Below, in pieces: positions 33,719 through 41,445 of a DNA stretch of 64,000 nt (its first letter is position 1; each line of letters starts with the position of its first letter). Under the pieces are notes generated by a model. The model made no database searches and was not told the origin of the DNA. It saw nothing but the letters and a program-made list of their open reading frames with translations. Both the position numbers and the translations under genes were made by a program. Source of the DNA: Salininema proteolyticum (GTDB lineage Bacteria; Actinomycetota; Actinomycetes; Mycobacteriales; Micromonosporaceae); assembly GCF_042685645.1 (NCBI RefSeq), contig NZ_JBHUNX010000001.1:2666001-2730000 (forward strand), in the 5' to 3' direction.

Positions 33719-34040
33719 CCCACTGCTGCGCGCGGTACGGGGCTCCGCGACGGCTCGTCACGGAGTTTCTGTGCCGCTCCGCCGGTCACGGCCTCCGCTC
33801 CGCCGGACACAGGCTCCGCTCCGTCAACCGCCGGCTCGGCCGGTCACTACCTCCACCTCGCCGGTCACAGGCTCGGCCGCTAACAAACTCGGCCGGCCAC
33901 AGGCTCGGCTCCAGCGTGCGATGCGGAGCAGGCGCGGAATCGCCTCGACAGCCTGCGATTGCCCTTACCTCATACGAACAATCCCTTCGTCATGCGCGTC
34001 GTACGGACTCCCCTAGCCGTCATCCGGATGCTCCATAAGC
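33719..34040. repeat. Degenerate ~20-bp repeats downstream of encapsulin
   Basis: Between 33776 and 33912 five or six imperfect units share the core CGCCGGTCACAGGCTC. No gene is visible in the 322 bases between the encapsulin and the regulator gene, and no clean terminator hairpin. The tract resembles decayed tandem repeats, like the octamer array on the other side of the encapsulin operon. Confidence 0.45.
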
Positions 34041-34352
34041 TCATTCGGCCATCTCCTCTCCGATCAGTTCTCGCAAGGCGGCCACATGCCCCTTGAACGC
34101 TCGTATACCCTCGTCGGTCAGTCTCACCGACGTTCGCGGCCGACGCCCGACGAACTCCCGTTTGACCTCCAGGTATCCAGCGTCTTCCAGGGTCGACAGT
34201 TGTTTGGAGAGCGCCGAGTCCGAAAGCCCCAGCTCCTCTCGGACCAAGCGGAATTCCGCCCAGTCCAACGGAGCGAGGAAGGACACCAGCGACAAGCGAG
34301 TGGGAGCGTGGATCAGGGGGTCGAACCCCGGACCCATCCCGGCGGCCGTCAC
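34041..34352 (-). CDS. Winged-helix transcriptional regulator (HTH_34-like)
   Basis: 103 residues. The segment LSLVSFLAPLDWAEFRLVREELGLSDSALSKQLSTLEDAGYLEVKREFVGRRPRTSVRLTDEGIRAF is a MarR/PadR-type winged helix close to Pfam HTH_34; helix 3 is SDSALSKQLSTLEDAGY. It begins with GTG overlapping the TGA of the upstream membrane-protein gene (GTGA), so the two are translated together. Such regulator/membrane pairs often control their own operon; the palindrome at 34896-34927 is the candidate site. Confidence 0.82.
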   Translation of the reverse strand: MTAAGMGPGFDPLIHAPTRLSLVSFLAPLDWAEFRLVREELGLSDSALSKQLSTLEDAGYLEVKREFVGRRPRTSVRLTDEGIRAFKGHVAALRELIGEEMAE

Positions 34353-34864
34353 GCGGGCGCCCCGTCACTGCCCAGCCGCCGCAGCGCCCGTCGCCGGACC
34401 ATGGCCTGAAAAGGCACCCCGCCGACCGCGATCACCACCGCCAACAGCGACATCGCCACGAAGTTGGAGTCGAAGGCGATCTTGGCGCCCAGGTAGACGC
34501 TCAGGGCCACGAAGATCGCACCCCCTACGTAGGCCCATCCTTCTCTCTTCGTGGCGTACGTCGGCCTGGCGGCGGCCGTCTGCCGTTGCGTGACCTTGCG
34601 GACCACGATCCCGAAAATGGCCGCAAAGGCGATAATGGCGGCGAAGACAGTACTGACCTCGAGCGGGAAGCCATAGCTCTCGCCGATCGGTTCGGAAAGC
34701 GCGATCAAGCCCCCGCATGTGATCAGGGCGCCGGACAGGCTGGCGAAGTACCACCAAGGCGTGTCGAAGGCGGCGTTGACCGCCGCGCGTTCGCGGCGCC
34801 TGCTGTCGTCGAGCGCCGCGATCGCCTGCTCGGGCGTGGGCATCTCACCGGTGTTCTCATCCAT
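34349..34864 (-). CDS. Four-helix membrane protein paired with the HTH_34 regulator
   Basis: 171 residues. A charged N-terminal helix (MPTPEQAIAALDDSRRRERAAV) precedes four hydrophobic spans (about 37-56, 69-87, 108-127 and 134-152) and a basic tail. I do not recognise a named family. Its stop overlaps the regulator start, so the two form a coupled pair. The palindrome at 34896-34927, some 30-60 bases upstream, may be the operator of this operon. Confidence 0.7.
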   Translation of the reverse strand: MDENTGEMPTPEQAIAALDDSRRRERAAVNAAFDTPWWYFASLSGALITCGGLIALSEPIGESYGFPLEVSTVFAAIIAFAAIFGIVVRKVTQRQTAAARPTYATKREGWAYVGGAIFVALSVYLGAKIAFDSNFVAMSLLAVVIAVGGVPFQAMVRRRALRRLGSDGAPA

Positions 34865-34895
34865 GCCCTAGAGGCTATCAGTCACTTTCCTGGTT

Positions 34896-34927
34896 GGCAA
34901 GTAGTGAGCGAAGGGAAAATACTTGCC
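34896..34927 (-). promoter_or_regulatory. Perfect 8-bp inverted repeat upstream of the regulator operon
   Basis: GGCAAGTA (34896-34903) and TACTTGCC (34920-34927) are exact complements separated by 16 bases, 30-60 bases before the operon start. An autoregulatory operator for the winged-helix protein is the simplest reading; an RNA hairpin is less likely with so long a loop. Confidence 0.4.
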
Positions 34928-34955
34928 GTCCAGTTGACACGGCGGGCATAGAAAA

Positions 34956-34995
34956 GGGGTGCGCGCCCCGATGTCCCTTCCGGAACGCGCACCCC
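34956..34995 (-). terminator. Hairpin with T tail between corA and the regulator operon
   Basis: GGGGTGCGCG (34956-34965) pairs with 34986-34995 around a 20-base loop, and on the minus strand TTTTC follows. It probably ends the corA transcript 250 bases after its stop. The 35000-35245 stretch between shows no convincing gene. Confidence 0.5.
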
Positions 34996-35245
34996 GCACT
35001 ATTTCGAAGAAGGCTTCTGTGCCGACCGAAACCAGGGTAGACCGCCCGTGCCAATGAGCACCCGCCACGAAGACGCCCCCGGGAACGACCGAGAAACTGC
35101 CGAACGACGGTCGAACGACAATCGGCTGACGACGTGGCAGTTCACCTCATAGACGCCGCCGGAGTCGCAAAGGGTTGCGCCAGGGCCGGTACCGAAGGGA
35201 GGCGCATCGGGAACGCGCGCTGCGTCCGGGGAAACGCCCCTCGTC

Positions 35246-36232
35246 TCAAAGCCAACCACTGCGCTTGAAGCCGCGGTACATGAAGAGGCATATCACCACC
35301 ATCACCGCCAAGACCAGCGGATACCCGAAGGCCCAGTGCAACCCGGGCAGGTTGGTGAAGTTCATTCCGTAGACCCCGGCCACCGCGGTGGGTACGGCGA
35401 TGATGCCAGCCCAGGCGGAGATCTTGCGCATGTCATTGTTCTGCCACAGGGAGATCTGGCTGTTGTGGGCCTGCAGGACCGCCTGGAGGAGACTCATGGT
35501 CGAGTCCAGCGTGGTGCTCACCCGGAGGATGTGCTCGGCGACGTCGCGAAACCCCGGCCGGGCCAATTCGTCGACGCGGACGTTGCCCCGGATCACCTGA
35601 CGCGCGAACGGTACCAGGGGCCTGACCACCGAAGTGAACTCGAGCCCCTCCCTCATGAGCATGTAGATGGGAGCGATGAGCTCGGTGCGCTCCTCGGAGA
35701 ACACCTCCTTCTCCAAATCCTGGACGTCGTCTTCGAAGTCCTCCACCGCCACCTGGTAACGGTCTACGATGTTGTCCAGCAATCCGTACAGGACACCCCA
35801 CCCGGCCTCGGCACGGACCTCTTCATCGGAGCTGATCCGGTTGACGACCGCCCCGGTCGGGTCCGAACCGCCGTGCCGCACCGTCAGGACCATGCGCCCG
35901 TCGGTGTAGCAGACGAAGTCCCCGGTCTCGACCTGCCGCGTGTCCTCGACGTACCAGAGGGTCTTGAATACGAAGCGCCACGTGTTCCCTTGAATCTCGA
36001 CGGAGGGCCTGCGGTGGGGTTCGACGGCCGCCTCCACCCCGTCCGTGGACAGGCCGAGAAGCTCGAGCGCCTCGGCGACAGTGGACCCGTCCGGGTCGTT
36101 CAGCCTCACCCAGAGAAACCCGGCGCCGGGCAGCGTCTCCGTCGCTCTTCGCAGGTCGTCGAGGCCGCCTTCCCCTTCATCGAGGCCATCGGGGCCGACC
36201 ACCGAGTACGGAATGCGGTCTCTCCTACCCAC
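35246..36232 (-). CDS. corA: CorA-family Mg2+/Co2+ transporter
   Basis: 328 residues. A large N-terminal cytoplasmic domain ends in a long helix. Two C-terminal membrane spans carry the YGMNF signature (Gly at residue 289), the selectivity motif of CorA, and the tail MYRGFKRSGWL is typical. It forms a pentameric channel for Mg2+ (or Co2+/Ni2+). The GTG at 36232 is preferred because AAAGGGGG lies five bases upstream; the ATG at 36286 would add 18 residues but has no ribosome site. Confidence 0.9.
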   Translation of the reverse strand: MGRRDRIPYSVVGPDGLDEGEGGLDDLRRATETLPGAGFLWVRLNDPDGSTVAEALELLGLSTDGVEAAVEPHRRPSVEIQGNTWRFVFKTLWYVEDTRQVETGDFVCYTDGRMVLTVRHGGSDPTGAVVNRISSDEEVRAEAGWGVLYGLLDNIVDRYQVAVEDFEDDVQDLEKEVFSEERTELIAPIYMLMREGLEFTSVVRPLVPFARQVIRGNVRVDELARPGFRDVAEHILRVSTTLDSTMSLLQAVLQAHNSQISLWQNNDMRKISAWAGIIAVPTAVAGVYGMNFTNLPGLHWAFGYPLVLAVMVVICLFMYRGFKRSGWL

Positions 36233-36358
36233 AGCGCCCCCTTTCTCCGAAGAGTCTAAGAGCGCTGTCGCCGTCGGGTGGGCCATTGCCGCTGAATCGT
36301 TCGTCGGCCCTCCCGCACGGCAGTCGGACGGGGTCGGTCGATGCCGGCCCCGCCTCCT

Positions 36359-36817
36359 TTACTCGTGGGTGTGTCTCTGCTGCGCCAATCCGTAGACGAA
36401 GCCCGCCACGATGCCGAAGATGAGGTGGCCCATCAGCGATTTCCACTGCATCGCCCCCACCTCGAAGATCATGTCGGGCATGCTCAGAAAGGCCGGCATG
36501 AGGATCAGTCCGCCCAGCACCCACCAGACGGCTCCCCACATCATGCCCATGATCGTCGACCGGGTCAAACCGCGTGCGGCGACCCCGAACAGCAGGCCGA
36601 AGGCACCGCCGATGAACGCGGAGATCACCAGGTGGACGATCCAGCCCACCGCGGTCGACTGACTGCCGACCAACTGCGCGACCAGCGGGATCATGCCCTC
36701 TATCTGCATGAGCACGCCGAAGAACACACCGCCCGCGACACCGGCGAAGCCGCCGGTGACCGTCCGCCCGATCACGCCCGGATGAGCGACGGGCATACTG
36801 GGACTAGCTGTAGTCAT
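36359..36817 (-). CDS. Small integral membrane protein (DUF1440-like)
   Basis: 152 residues, four hydrophobic spans (TVTGGFAGVAGGVFFGVLMQ, AVGWIVHLVISAFIGGAFGLLFGVAA, GMMWGAVWWVLGGLILMPAFL, LMGHLIFGIVAGFVYGLA). The glycine-rich spans and the MGHLIFG segment resemble the YagU/DUF1440 membrane family; the match is by eye only. The ATG at 36817 has GGGAGG four bases upstream. The His-containing C-terminus QQRHTHE might bind metal. Function unknown. Confidence 0.65.
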   Translation of the reverse strand: MTTASPSMPVAHPGVIGRTVTGGFAGVAGGVFFGVLMQIEGMIPLVAQLVGSQSTAVGWIVHLVISAFIGGAFGLLFGVAARGLTRSTIMGMMWGAVWWVLGGLILMPAFLSMPDMIFEVGAMQWKSLMGHLIFGIVAGFVYGLAQQRHTHE

Positions 36818-36918
36818 GTTTCCTCCCGTGTCAGTCCTCAATTCTCAACGTAACAGGAGGAACACACCTAGTTAGTGATGATGCTCACAATGATTGACGG
36901 GAAGGGCGAAGTAATCGC

Positions 36919-37380
36919 TCAAGCCTGGTCGGGCGCCATGATCGCGCAGGTCAACCGTGCGGTGGCCAAGCGCTTGTCGTTCTCGTCTGTCACGGCGATC
37001 TCGTAGGTGGCGACGGTGCGGCCCTCGCGAGCGGGCGTGGCCACGGCGGTCACGTAACCGTCCCGCGCCGAGCGGTGGTGGGTGATGTTGAGGTCCACGC
37101 CCACCGCTCCCTTGCCGGGCCCGGCGTGTAGCATGGCCGCGACCGAGCCGACGGTCTCCGCCAGGGCCGCGGTCGCGCCACCGTGCAGAAGCAGGTACGG
37201 CTGCGTATTGCCCTCGACGGGCATACGCCCCACGACGCGCCCCGGCTCGGCCCACTCAATGTCGATACCGAGACGCGCACCGAGCTCGCCGGCGCTGAAC
37301 AGTTCGTTCAGGTCAAAGCCCGCTTCCTTCCATTCCTGGAGCACGAAGTCGGGGAAGATTCCGTTGGCATTGGTTTCCAC
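36919..37380 (-). CDS. PaaI-type hotdog-fold thioesterase
   Basis: 153 residues. The hotdog signature YLLLHGGATAALAETVGSVAAML (around 62-84), the VDLNITHHRSAR strand and the YEIAVTDENDKRLATARLT end match PaaI/DUF4442-type acyl-CoA thioesterases. The His-Gly-Gly motif with the downstream Glu marks the active-site helix. Substrate unknown. It starts with GTG, nine bases after the sortase stop, so it may be co-transcribed with the sortase genes. Confidence 0.88.
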   Translation of the reverse strand: METNANGIFPDFVLQEWKEAGFDLNELFSAGELGARLGIDIEWAEPGRVVGRMPVEGNTQPYLLLHGGATAALAETVGSVAAMLHAGPGKGAVGVDLNITHHRSARDGYVTAVATPAREGRTVATYEIAVTDENDKRLATARLTCAIMAPDQA

Positions 37381-37389
37381 CGCATCAGC

Positions 37390-38103
37390 CTACCAAGCGG
37401 TAACACCCGCTGATAAGGCACCGCTCCGCAGCTCGGCTCCGGTCAAAACACCGTAGACCACCGTGTTCTCCACATAGCTGTCCGCGTCGTAGTCGAAGGC
37501 CCCGCCGCAGGTGATGAGGCGGATCTCGGAACCGGGACCGGGTTCGAAGACCTCCTCATAGGGGAAGGACTCCTTCGGATAACTGGCGATCTCGGTGACC
37601 GTGAAGGAGGCTTCCGTCCCGTCGCGCCTGTCGACGGAGACGGTATCACCTACGTCGAGGTGGCGCAGGTCGTAGAAGACCGCCGGGCCCCTGCGCTCGG
37701 AGTCCACGTGCCCCACGACGACCGAGATGCCCTCGGCGCCCGGGTAGGAGCTCTTGTTGAACCAGGCGGTCTGGTTCGACCTGAACAGGGGCGGCGCGCC
37801 TATGTTCCCGTGCCGGTCGAGCCCCACCCGCCCCACTTCGGCGTCCACTCCGATCGAGTCGATCGCGATCCGCTTCGGAGTCGAGGGAGGCAGGGTCAAG
37901 TCCTTCCCCTTCGCCACGTGCTCCTCCAGTTCCTCCTGGGACATCGCTTGGTCGCGCGGCCTGTCGATGCCCCATTCGGGGCCCGAGAGGTCGACATTGC
38001 GCACCACCGCGAACAGCCCCATGGCCACCAGGGAGACCGCCACTATCAGGGCGCCGGCGCGGGAGCCTCCCCCGCGCCGGCCGCCGACTCGCTTGACTCC
38101 CAT
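37390..38103 (-). CDS. Class F-like sortase
   Basis: 237 residues. A single N-terminal membrane span (about 18-36) is followed by a sortase domain: PKRIAIDSIGVDAEVGRVGLD, the catalytic His132 in VVVGHVDS and Cys199 in RLITCGG. Sortases cleave a sorting signal and attach proteins to peptidoglycan. Oddly, no Arg follows the Cys in the region where the catalytic Arg is expected (about nine residues later there is Asp208, and the first Arg after the Cys is at about 227). It lies three bases after the gene for an exported, membrane-anchored protein, a frequent pair in actinobacteria. Confidence 0.85.
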   Translation of the reverse strand: MGVKRVGGRRGGGSRAGALIVAVSLVAMGLFAVVRNVDLSGPEWGIDRPRDQAMSQEELEEHVAKGKDLTLPPSTPKRIAIDSIGVDAEVGRVGLDRHGNIGAPPLFRSNQTAWFNKSSYPGAEGISVVVGHVDSERRGPAVFYDLRHLDVGDTVSVDRRDGTEASFTVTEIASYPKESFPYEEVFEPGPGSEIRLITCGGAFDYDADSYVENTVVYGVLTGAELRSGALSAGVTAW

Positions 38104-38106
38104 GGG

Positions 38107-38583
38107 TCACGCCTCCGGCTGCGCCTTGCGCCTCCTCAGCGCGTAGTAGGCCAGCAGCCCTCCGGCGCCGACCGCCGCGGCTCCAGCGCCGACCATGGCG
38201 GGGTCGCCCTCCGCCAGGGCGAGGGCTCCGCCGCCGCCGGCCTCGGAACCGCCACCGCCGGTCACGACCAGGTTGTCCGAACCTGTGTCGTCACCGCACT
38301 TGACGGTGACCGTGTAGGTCCCCGCGGTCATGCCCTGCGGAATCGTATAGGACCCCGACGAACTGGTCTCGCCCTTGACGTGCTCGAGGGTCACGGTCTG
38401 GCCGCCGACCGTGGCCGTCCCGTCCGTGCTGCAGGTCAGCGCCGTAATATTGACGACGGTTCCCGGCGCCGCCGTGTTGGGCGAGATGACCATGCCTATG
38501 GCCCCCGCCGAAGCCGGACTGGAGAGCACCAGCGCCATAGCTCCGCCTGCGGCCGCGGCGGTGAGGGTATGCTTGGCTTTCAC
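38107..38583 (-). CDS. Exported Gly/Ala-rich wall-type protein paired with the sortase
   Basis: 158 residues. A Sec signal peptide (about 1-26, ASA site) leads to an Ig-like beta domain (ISPNTAAPGTVVNITALTCSTDGTATVGGQTVTLE... YTVTVKC) with two Cys. A glycine-rich linker, a C-terminal hydrophobic helix (MVGAGAAAVGAGGLLAYYAL) and a basic RRRKAQPEA tail follow. The end has the shape of a sorting signal but no LPXTG motif, so it may be membrane-held or use a different signal. Co-transcribed with the sortase, which suggests it is a substrate or partner. Confidence 0.75.
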   Translation of the reverse strand: MKAKHTLTAAAAGGAMALVLSSPASAGAIGMVISPNTAAPGTVVNITALTCSTDGTATVGGQTVTLEHVKGETSSSGSYTIPQGMTAGTYTVTVKCGDDTGSDNLVVTGGGGSEAGGGGALALAEGDPAMVGAGAAAVGAGGLLAYYALRRRKAQPEA

Positions 38584-38785
38584 GTCGAAGCCCCTTCCTC
38601 GGTTGTAGTTTGATAACCACGTTCGAACCTAAAGGGACTCCTTGCGCGTTGCAGCGCTTTGCCGAAAGCGTCGCCGACTACCCTTCTCCATCAAGGACAG
38701 AACCCGCTGAATCGAACACACCTGTAATCACGTAAACCCGGATACCGCTTTGACAGCCGGTCGGGCACCGCGTAGCTTCTAGGCC

Positions 38786-39316
38786 ATGCTGATACGCCAT
38801 GAGCGGCCCGACGACGCCGACGCCATCGCCGACCTGCACCTCGCCGCGTTCGGAGAACACGGGACAGTGGTCAACCGCATCGTCGAACGCGTTCGCGAGC
38901 TGGAGGAACCGCTCTCCCTGGTCGCCGCCGACGGCGACCGCGTCATCGGACACGTCATGTTCTCCACCGGATGGATCGACGCCGACAGAGAACTGGTGGC
39001 CGTCAAGGTACTCAGCCCGATCGGAGTCCTTCCCGACCGGCAGCGCGAAGGCGTCGGCGCCGCGCTCATCGAAGAAGGTGTCAAAGAACTGACAGAACAA
39101 GGGATCCCACTCGTCGCGCTGGAAGGCGATCCCCGCTACTACCGTCTCAGAGGCTTCCGCGCGGCATCGGAACTCTTCCTCAAACGGCCGTCGAAGAGGA
39201 TCCCCGAACAGGCCTTCCAAGTCCGCGAACTGGCCGAGTACCGGACCTGGATGACCGGACGCGTGGTCTACTCTCAGGCGTTCTGGGAGACCGATTCCGT
39301 AGGTTTCAGGGACTGA
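38786..39316 (+). CDS. GNAT family N-acetyltransferase
   Basis: 176 residues. The GNAT core reads ELVAVKVLSPIGVLPDRQREGVGAALIEEGVKEL, where QREGVGAAL is the acetyl-CoA pyrophosphate loop (Q/R-x-x-G-x-G/A). The second half YYRLRGFRAASEL is the usual beta5-alpha4 end. Similar to YhbS-type acetyltransferases; acceptor unknown. Its last 43 bases overlap the 3' end of the convergent VTT-domain gene. Confidence 0.88.
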   Translation: MLIRHERPDDADAIADLHLAAFGEHGTVVNRIVERVRELEEPLSLVAADGDRVIGHVMFSTGWIDADRELVAVKVLSPIGVLPDRQREGVGAALIEEGVKELTEQGIPLVALEGDPRYYRLRGFRAASELFLKRPSKRIPEQAFQVRELAEYRTWMTGRVVYSQAFWETDSVGFRD

Positions 39317-39933
39317 CCCTTCCGGGTCCACCGCACTGCCGCCGCCCCTCCGCCGGCGAAGGCCAACGCGACGACCAGCGAGATCCAGAAACCCGCCGTC
39401 CCCGGTTCCAGGGCCTTAGCCCCCAGCGTCGCGTACACGGCAGTGCTCGGAGCAGCTCCGATCGCAGTACCCGACGAGAAGGTACCCAACCGCATCGTGC
39501 TCAATCCGTACGCATAGCTGACCAAGCCGAACGGCGCCACCGGGAGCAGCCGGGCGGCAACCACTCCTACGAGCCCCCATTCGGCGAGCTTCTCTCCCCC
39601 GGAACGCGTCCACCGTTGCGACGAGGCGAGCTCCCGGCCCAGCAAGCGGGCCGCCGCGAAAGCCGCGACGCCGCCGACGAGTGCTCCCGCCAGTATCGCC
39701 ACGGTCCCCACCGCGGGCCCGAGCAGGAGGCCGCCTCCGGCGGCGAGCAGCGAGCGCGGGACCAGGCCGAGAACCAGAAAGGCCGTCAGACCGCCCGCCA
39801 CAGCGGCCGACTCCCAGCCGCTGCCGCGAAGCTCGGCCAAGTCGGGCGGGCCGAACGTCCATGCCCCGAGTGCGGCGGCAACGACTACCACCACTAGGGC
39901 GGCGAATTTGACGTAGGAAAGCGGGAGGCGCAC
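39274..39933 (-). CDS. VTT-domain (TVP38/TMEM64/DedA-like) membrane protein
   Basis: 219 residues with about five membrane spans. The VTT signature is visible as LVPRSLLAAGGGLLLGPAVGTVAILAGALVGGVAAFAAARLLGRE, followed by LVGVVAARLLPVAPFGLVSYAYGLSTMRLGTF. Members take part in lipid or metal transport or scrambling in the cytoplasmic membrane; the substrate here is unknown. Converges with and overlaps the GNAT gene by 43 bases. Confidence 0.85.
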   Translation of the reverse strand: MRLPLSYVKFAALVVVVVAAALGAWTFGPPDLAELRGSGWESAAVAGGLTAFLVLGLVPRSLLAAGGGLLLGPAVGTVAILAGALVGGVAAFAAARLLGRELASSQRWTRSGGEKLAEWGLVGVVAARLLPVAPFGLVSYAYGLSTMRLGTFSSGTAIGAAPSTAVYATLGAKALEPGTAGFWISLVVALAFAGGGAAAVRWTRKGQSLKPTESVSQNA

Positions 39934-40005
39934 CCAGTCATTATCCGGGCCGCTCTCCCGCCCTCACAGCCCGGGCGGCGGCTGTCCACCACCCGGACGC
40001 GCGGT

Positions 40006-41148
40006 CTACGTTTGCGCCGCCTGGCGGACAGCCGCGGCCACGTTCGGGGCCACGCGCGGGTCAAGAGGCGAGGGGACGATCTTGCCCTCCGCCAGGTCGT
40101 CGCCCACGACGTCGGCGATCGCCTGCGAAGCCGCCAGCTTCATCTCGTCGGTGAACGTCGTCGCTCCGGCGTCGAGCGCGCCGCGGAACAGGCCGGGGAA
40201 CGCGAGGACGTTGTTGATCTGGTTGGGGTAGTCGCTGCGGCCGGTCGCCACGATCGCCGCGTGGCGGTGGGCGACGTCGGGCTCCACCTCCGGGGTCGGG
40301 TTCGCGAGGGCGAAGACGATCGCTCCGTCCGCCATCCTCGCGACGGCCTCTTCCGGGATGCTGCCGCCCGAGACGCCGACGAGCAGGTCGGCACCGTCGA
40401 GGGCCTCGTCGATTCCGCCGGTCAGCCCGGCCTTGTTCGACTCCTCGGCGAGTTCGGCCTTCATGCCTTTCAGGCCCTCCCTGTCGAGGCCGAGGATGCC
40501 CCGGGAGTCGAGGACGGCGACGTCGCCGATGCCCGCCGCGAGCAGGATCTTGGTGATGGCCGTGCCGGCCGCTCCGGCTCCCACGACGGCCGCTCGGACG
40601 TCCCCGAGCTCACGGCCCTGTAGTTTGAGGGCGTTCCGGAGTGCCGCCAGCACCACGATCGCCGTGCCGTGCTGGTCGTCGTGGAACACGGGGATGTCGA
40701 CCTCGGCGTCGAGCCTGCGCTCGATCTCGAAACAGCGGGGCGCCGCGATGTCCTCCAGGTTGATGCCGCCGAACGACGGTGCGATGGCCTTGACGGCCGC
40801 GACGATCTCGTCGACGTCCTTGGTACCGAGGCAGATGGGGATGGAGTCGACGTCCGCGAACTTGCGGAAGAGGCCGGACTTCCCCTCCATGACCGGCAGC
40901 GACGCGGCCGGGCCGATGTCCCCGAGGCCGAGGACTGCGGTTCCGTCGGTCACGACGGCCACCGTGTTGGAACGCCACGTGTAGGTGTCGGCGAGCTTCT
41001 CGTCCTGCGCGATCGCCTCCGACACCTGGGCGACGCCCGGGGTGTAGGCGATGGAGAGGTCCTCGACGGTCTCCAGTTCGACGGTGGTCTGGGTTCTAAT
41101 CTTCCCGCCCTTGTGGGCACGGAAGATCTCGTCCTTCTCTATGTTCAT
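40006..41148 (-). CDS. NAD(P)-dependent malic enzyme
   Basis: 380 residues, the short bacterial form. It decarboxylates malate to pyruvate with NAD(P)+. The Tyr in SIAYTPGVAQVSEAI and the Lys in LPVMEGKSGLFRKF are the catalytic pair; GINLEDIAAPRCFEIE and VPVFHDDQHGTAIVVL carry the metal-binding acidic residues. The Rossmann domain starts AAVVGAGAAGTAI. Full length and without the C-terminal PTA-like domain of the long form. The 297 bases between it and argS hold only promoter sequence as far as I can see. Confidence 0.95.
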   Translation of the reverse strand: MNIEKDEIFRAHKGGKIRTQTTVELETVEDLSIAYTPGVAQVSEAIAQDEKLADTYTWRSNTVAVVTDGTAVLGLGDIGPAASLPVMEGKSGLFRKFADVDSIPICLGTKDVDEIVAAVKAIAPSFGGINLEDIAAPRCFEIERRLDAEVDIPVFHDDQHGTAIVVLAALRNALKLQGRELGDVRAAVVGAGAAGTAITKILLAAGIGDVAVLDSRGILGLDREGLKGMKAELAEESNKAGLTGGIDEALDGADLLVGVSGGSIPEEAVARMADGAIVFALANPTPEVEPDVAHRHAAIVATGRSDYPNQINNVLAFPGLFRGALDAGATTFTDEMKLAASQAIADVVGDDLAEGKIVPSPLDPRVAPNVAAAVRQAAQT

Positions 41149-41445
41149 GGTTGTCTCTCAGATGAGTGCAGTGGAACACGACGCGGTACCCGCTTCTCCT
41201 GGGCGAATACCGCCGCTCCGAGTTCGGGAGAGTTCCAGATTCGATCCGGTGATCCTCCGGGTGCGTGTGTCGCCACCCAGCCTAGGCCCGCGACCGTGAT
41301 TCCAGTGGTAACCGGAGAGAACGCGGTCGCGTGTACCGGCTCGACCGCAATGGCGGCCATGGCCGTTTTCAGCCAGGTCGCCCATCATACGGGAATTCGG
41401 GCGCGAAGTCACTCCCGCATACCAGCATGTAGACGTACGATCATC

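Noticed and set aside
35000..35259. 86-codon minus-strand frame ending just before a hairpin
   Set aside because: No ribosome site, no codon bias or domain; the hairpin is better explained as the corA terminator.
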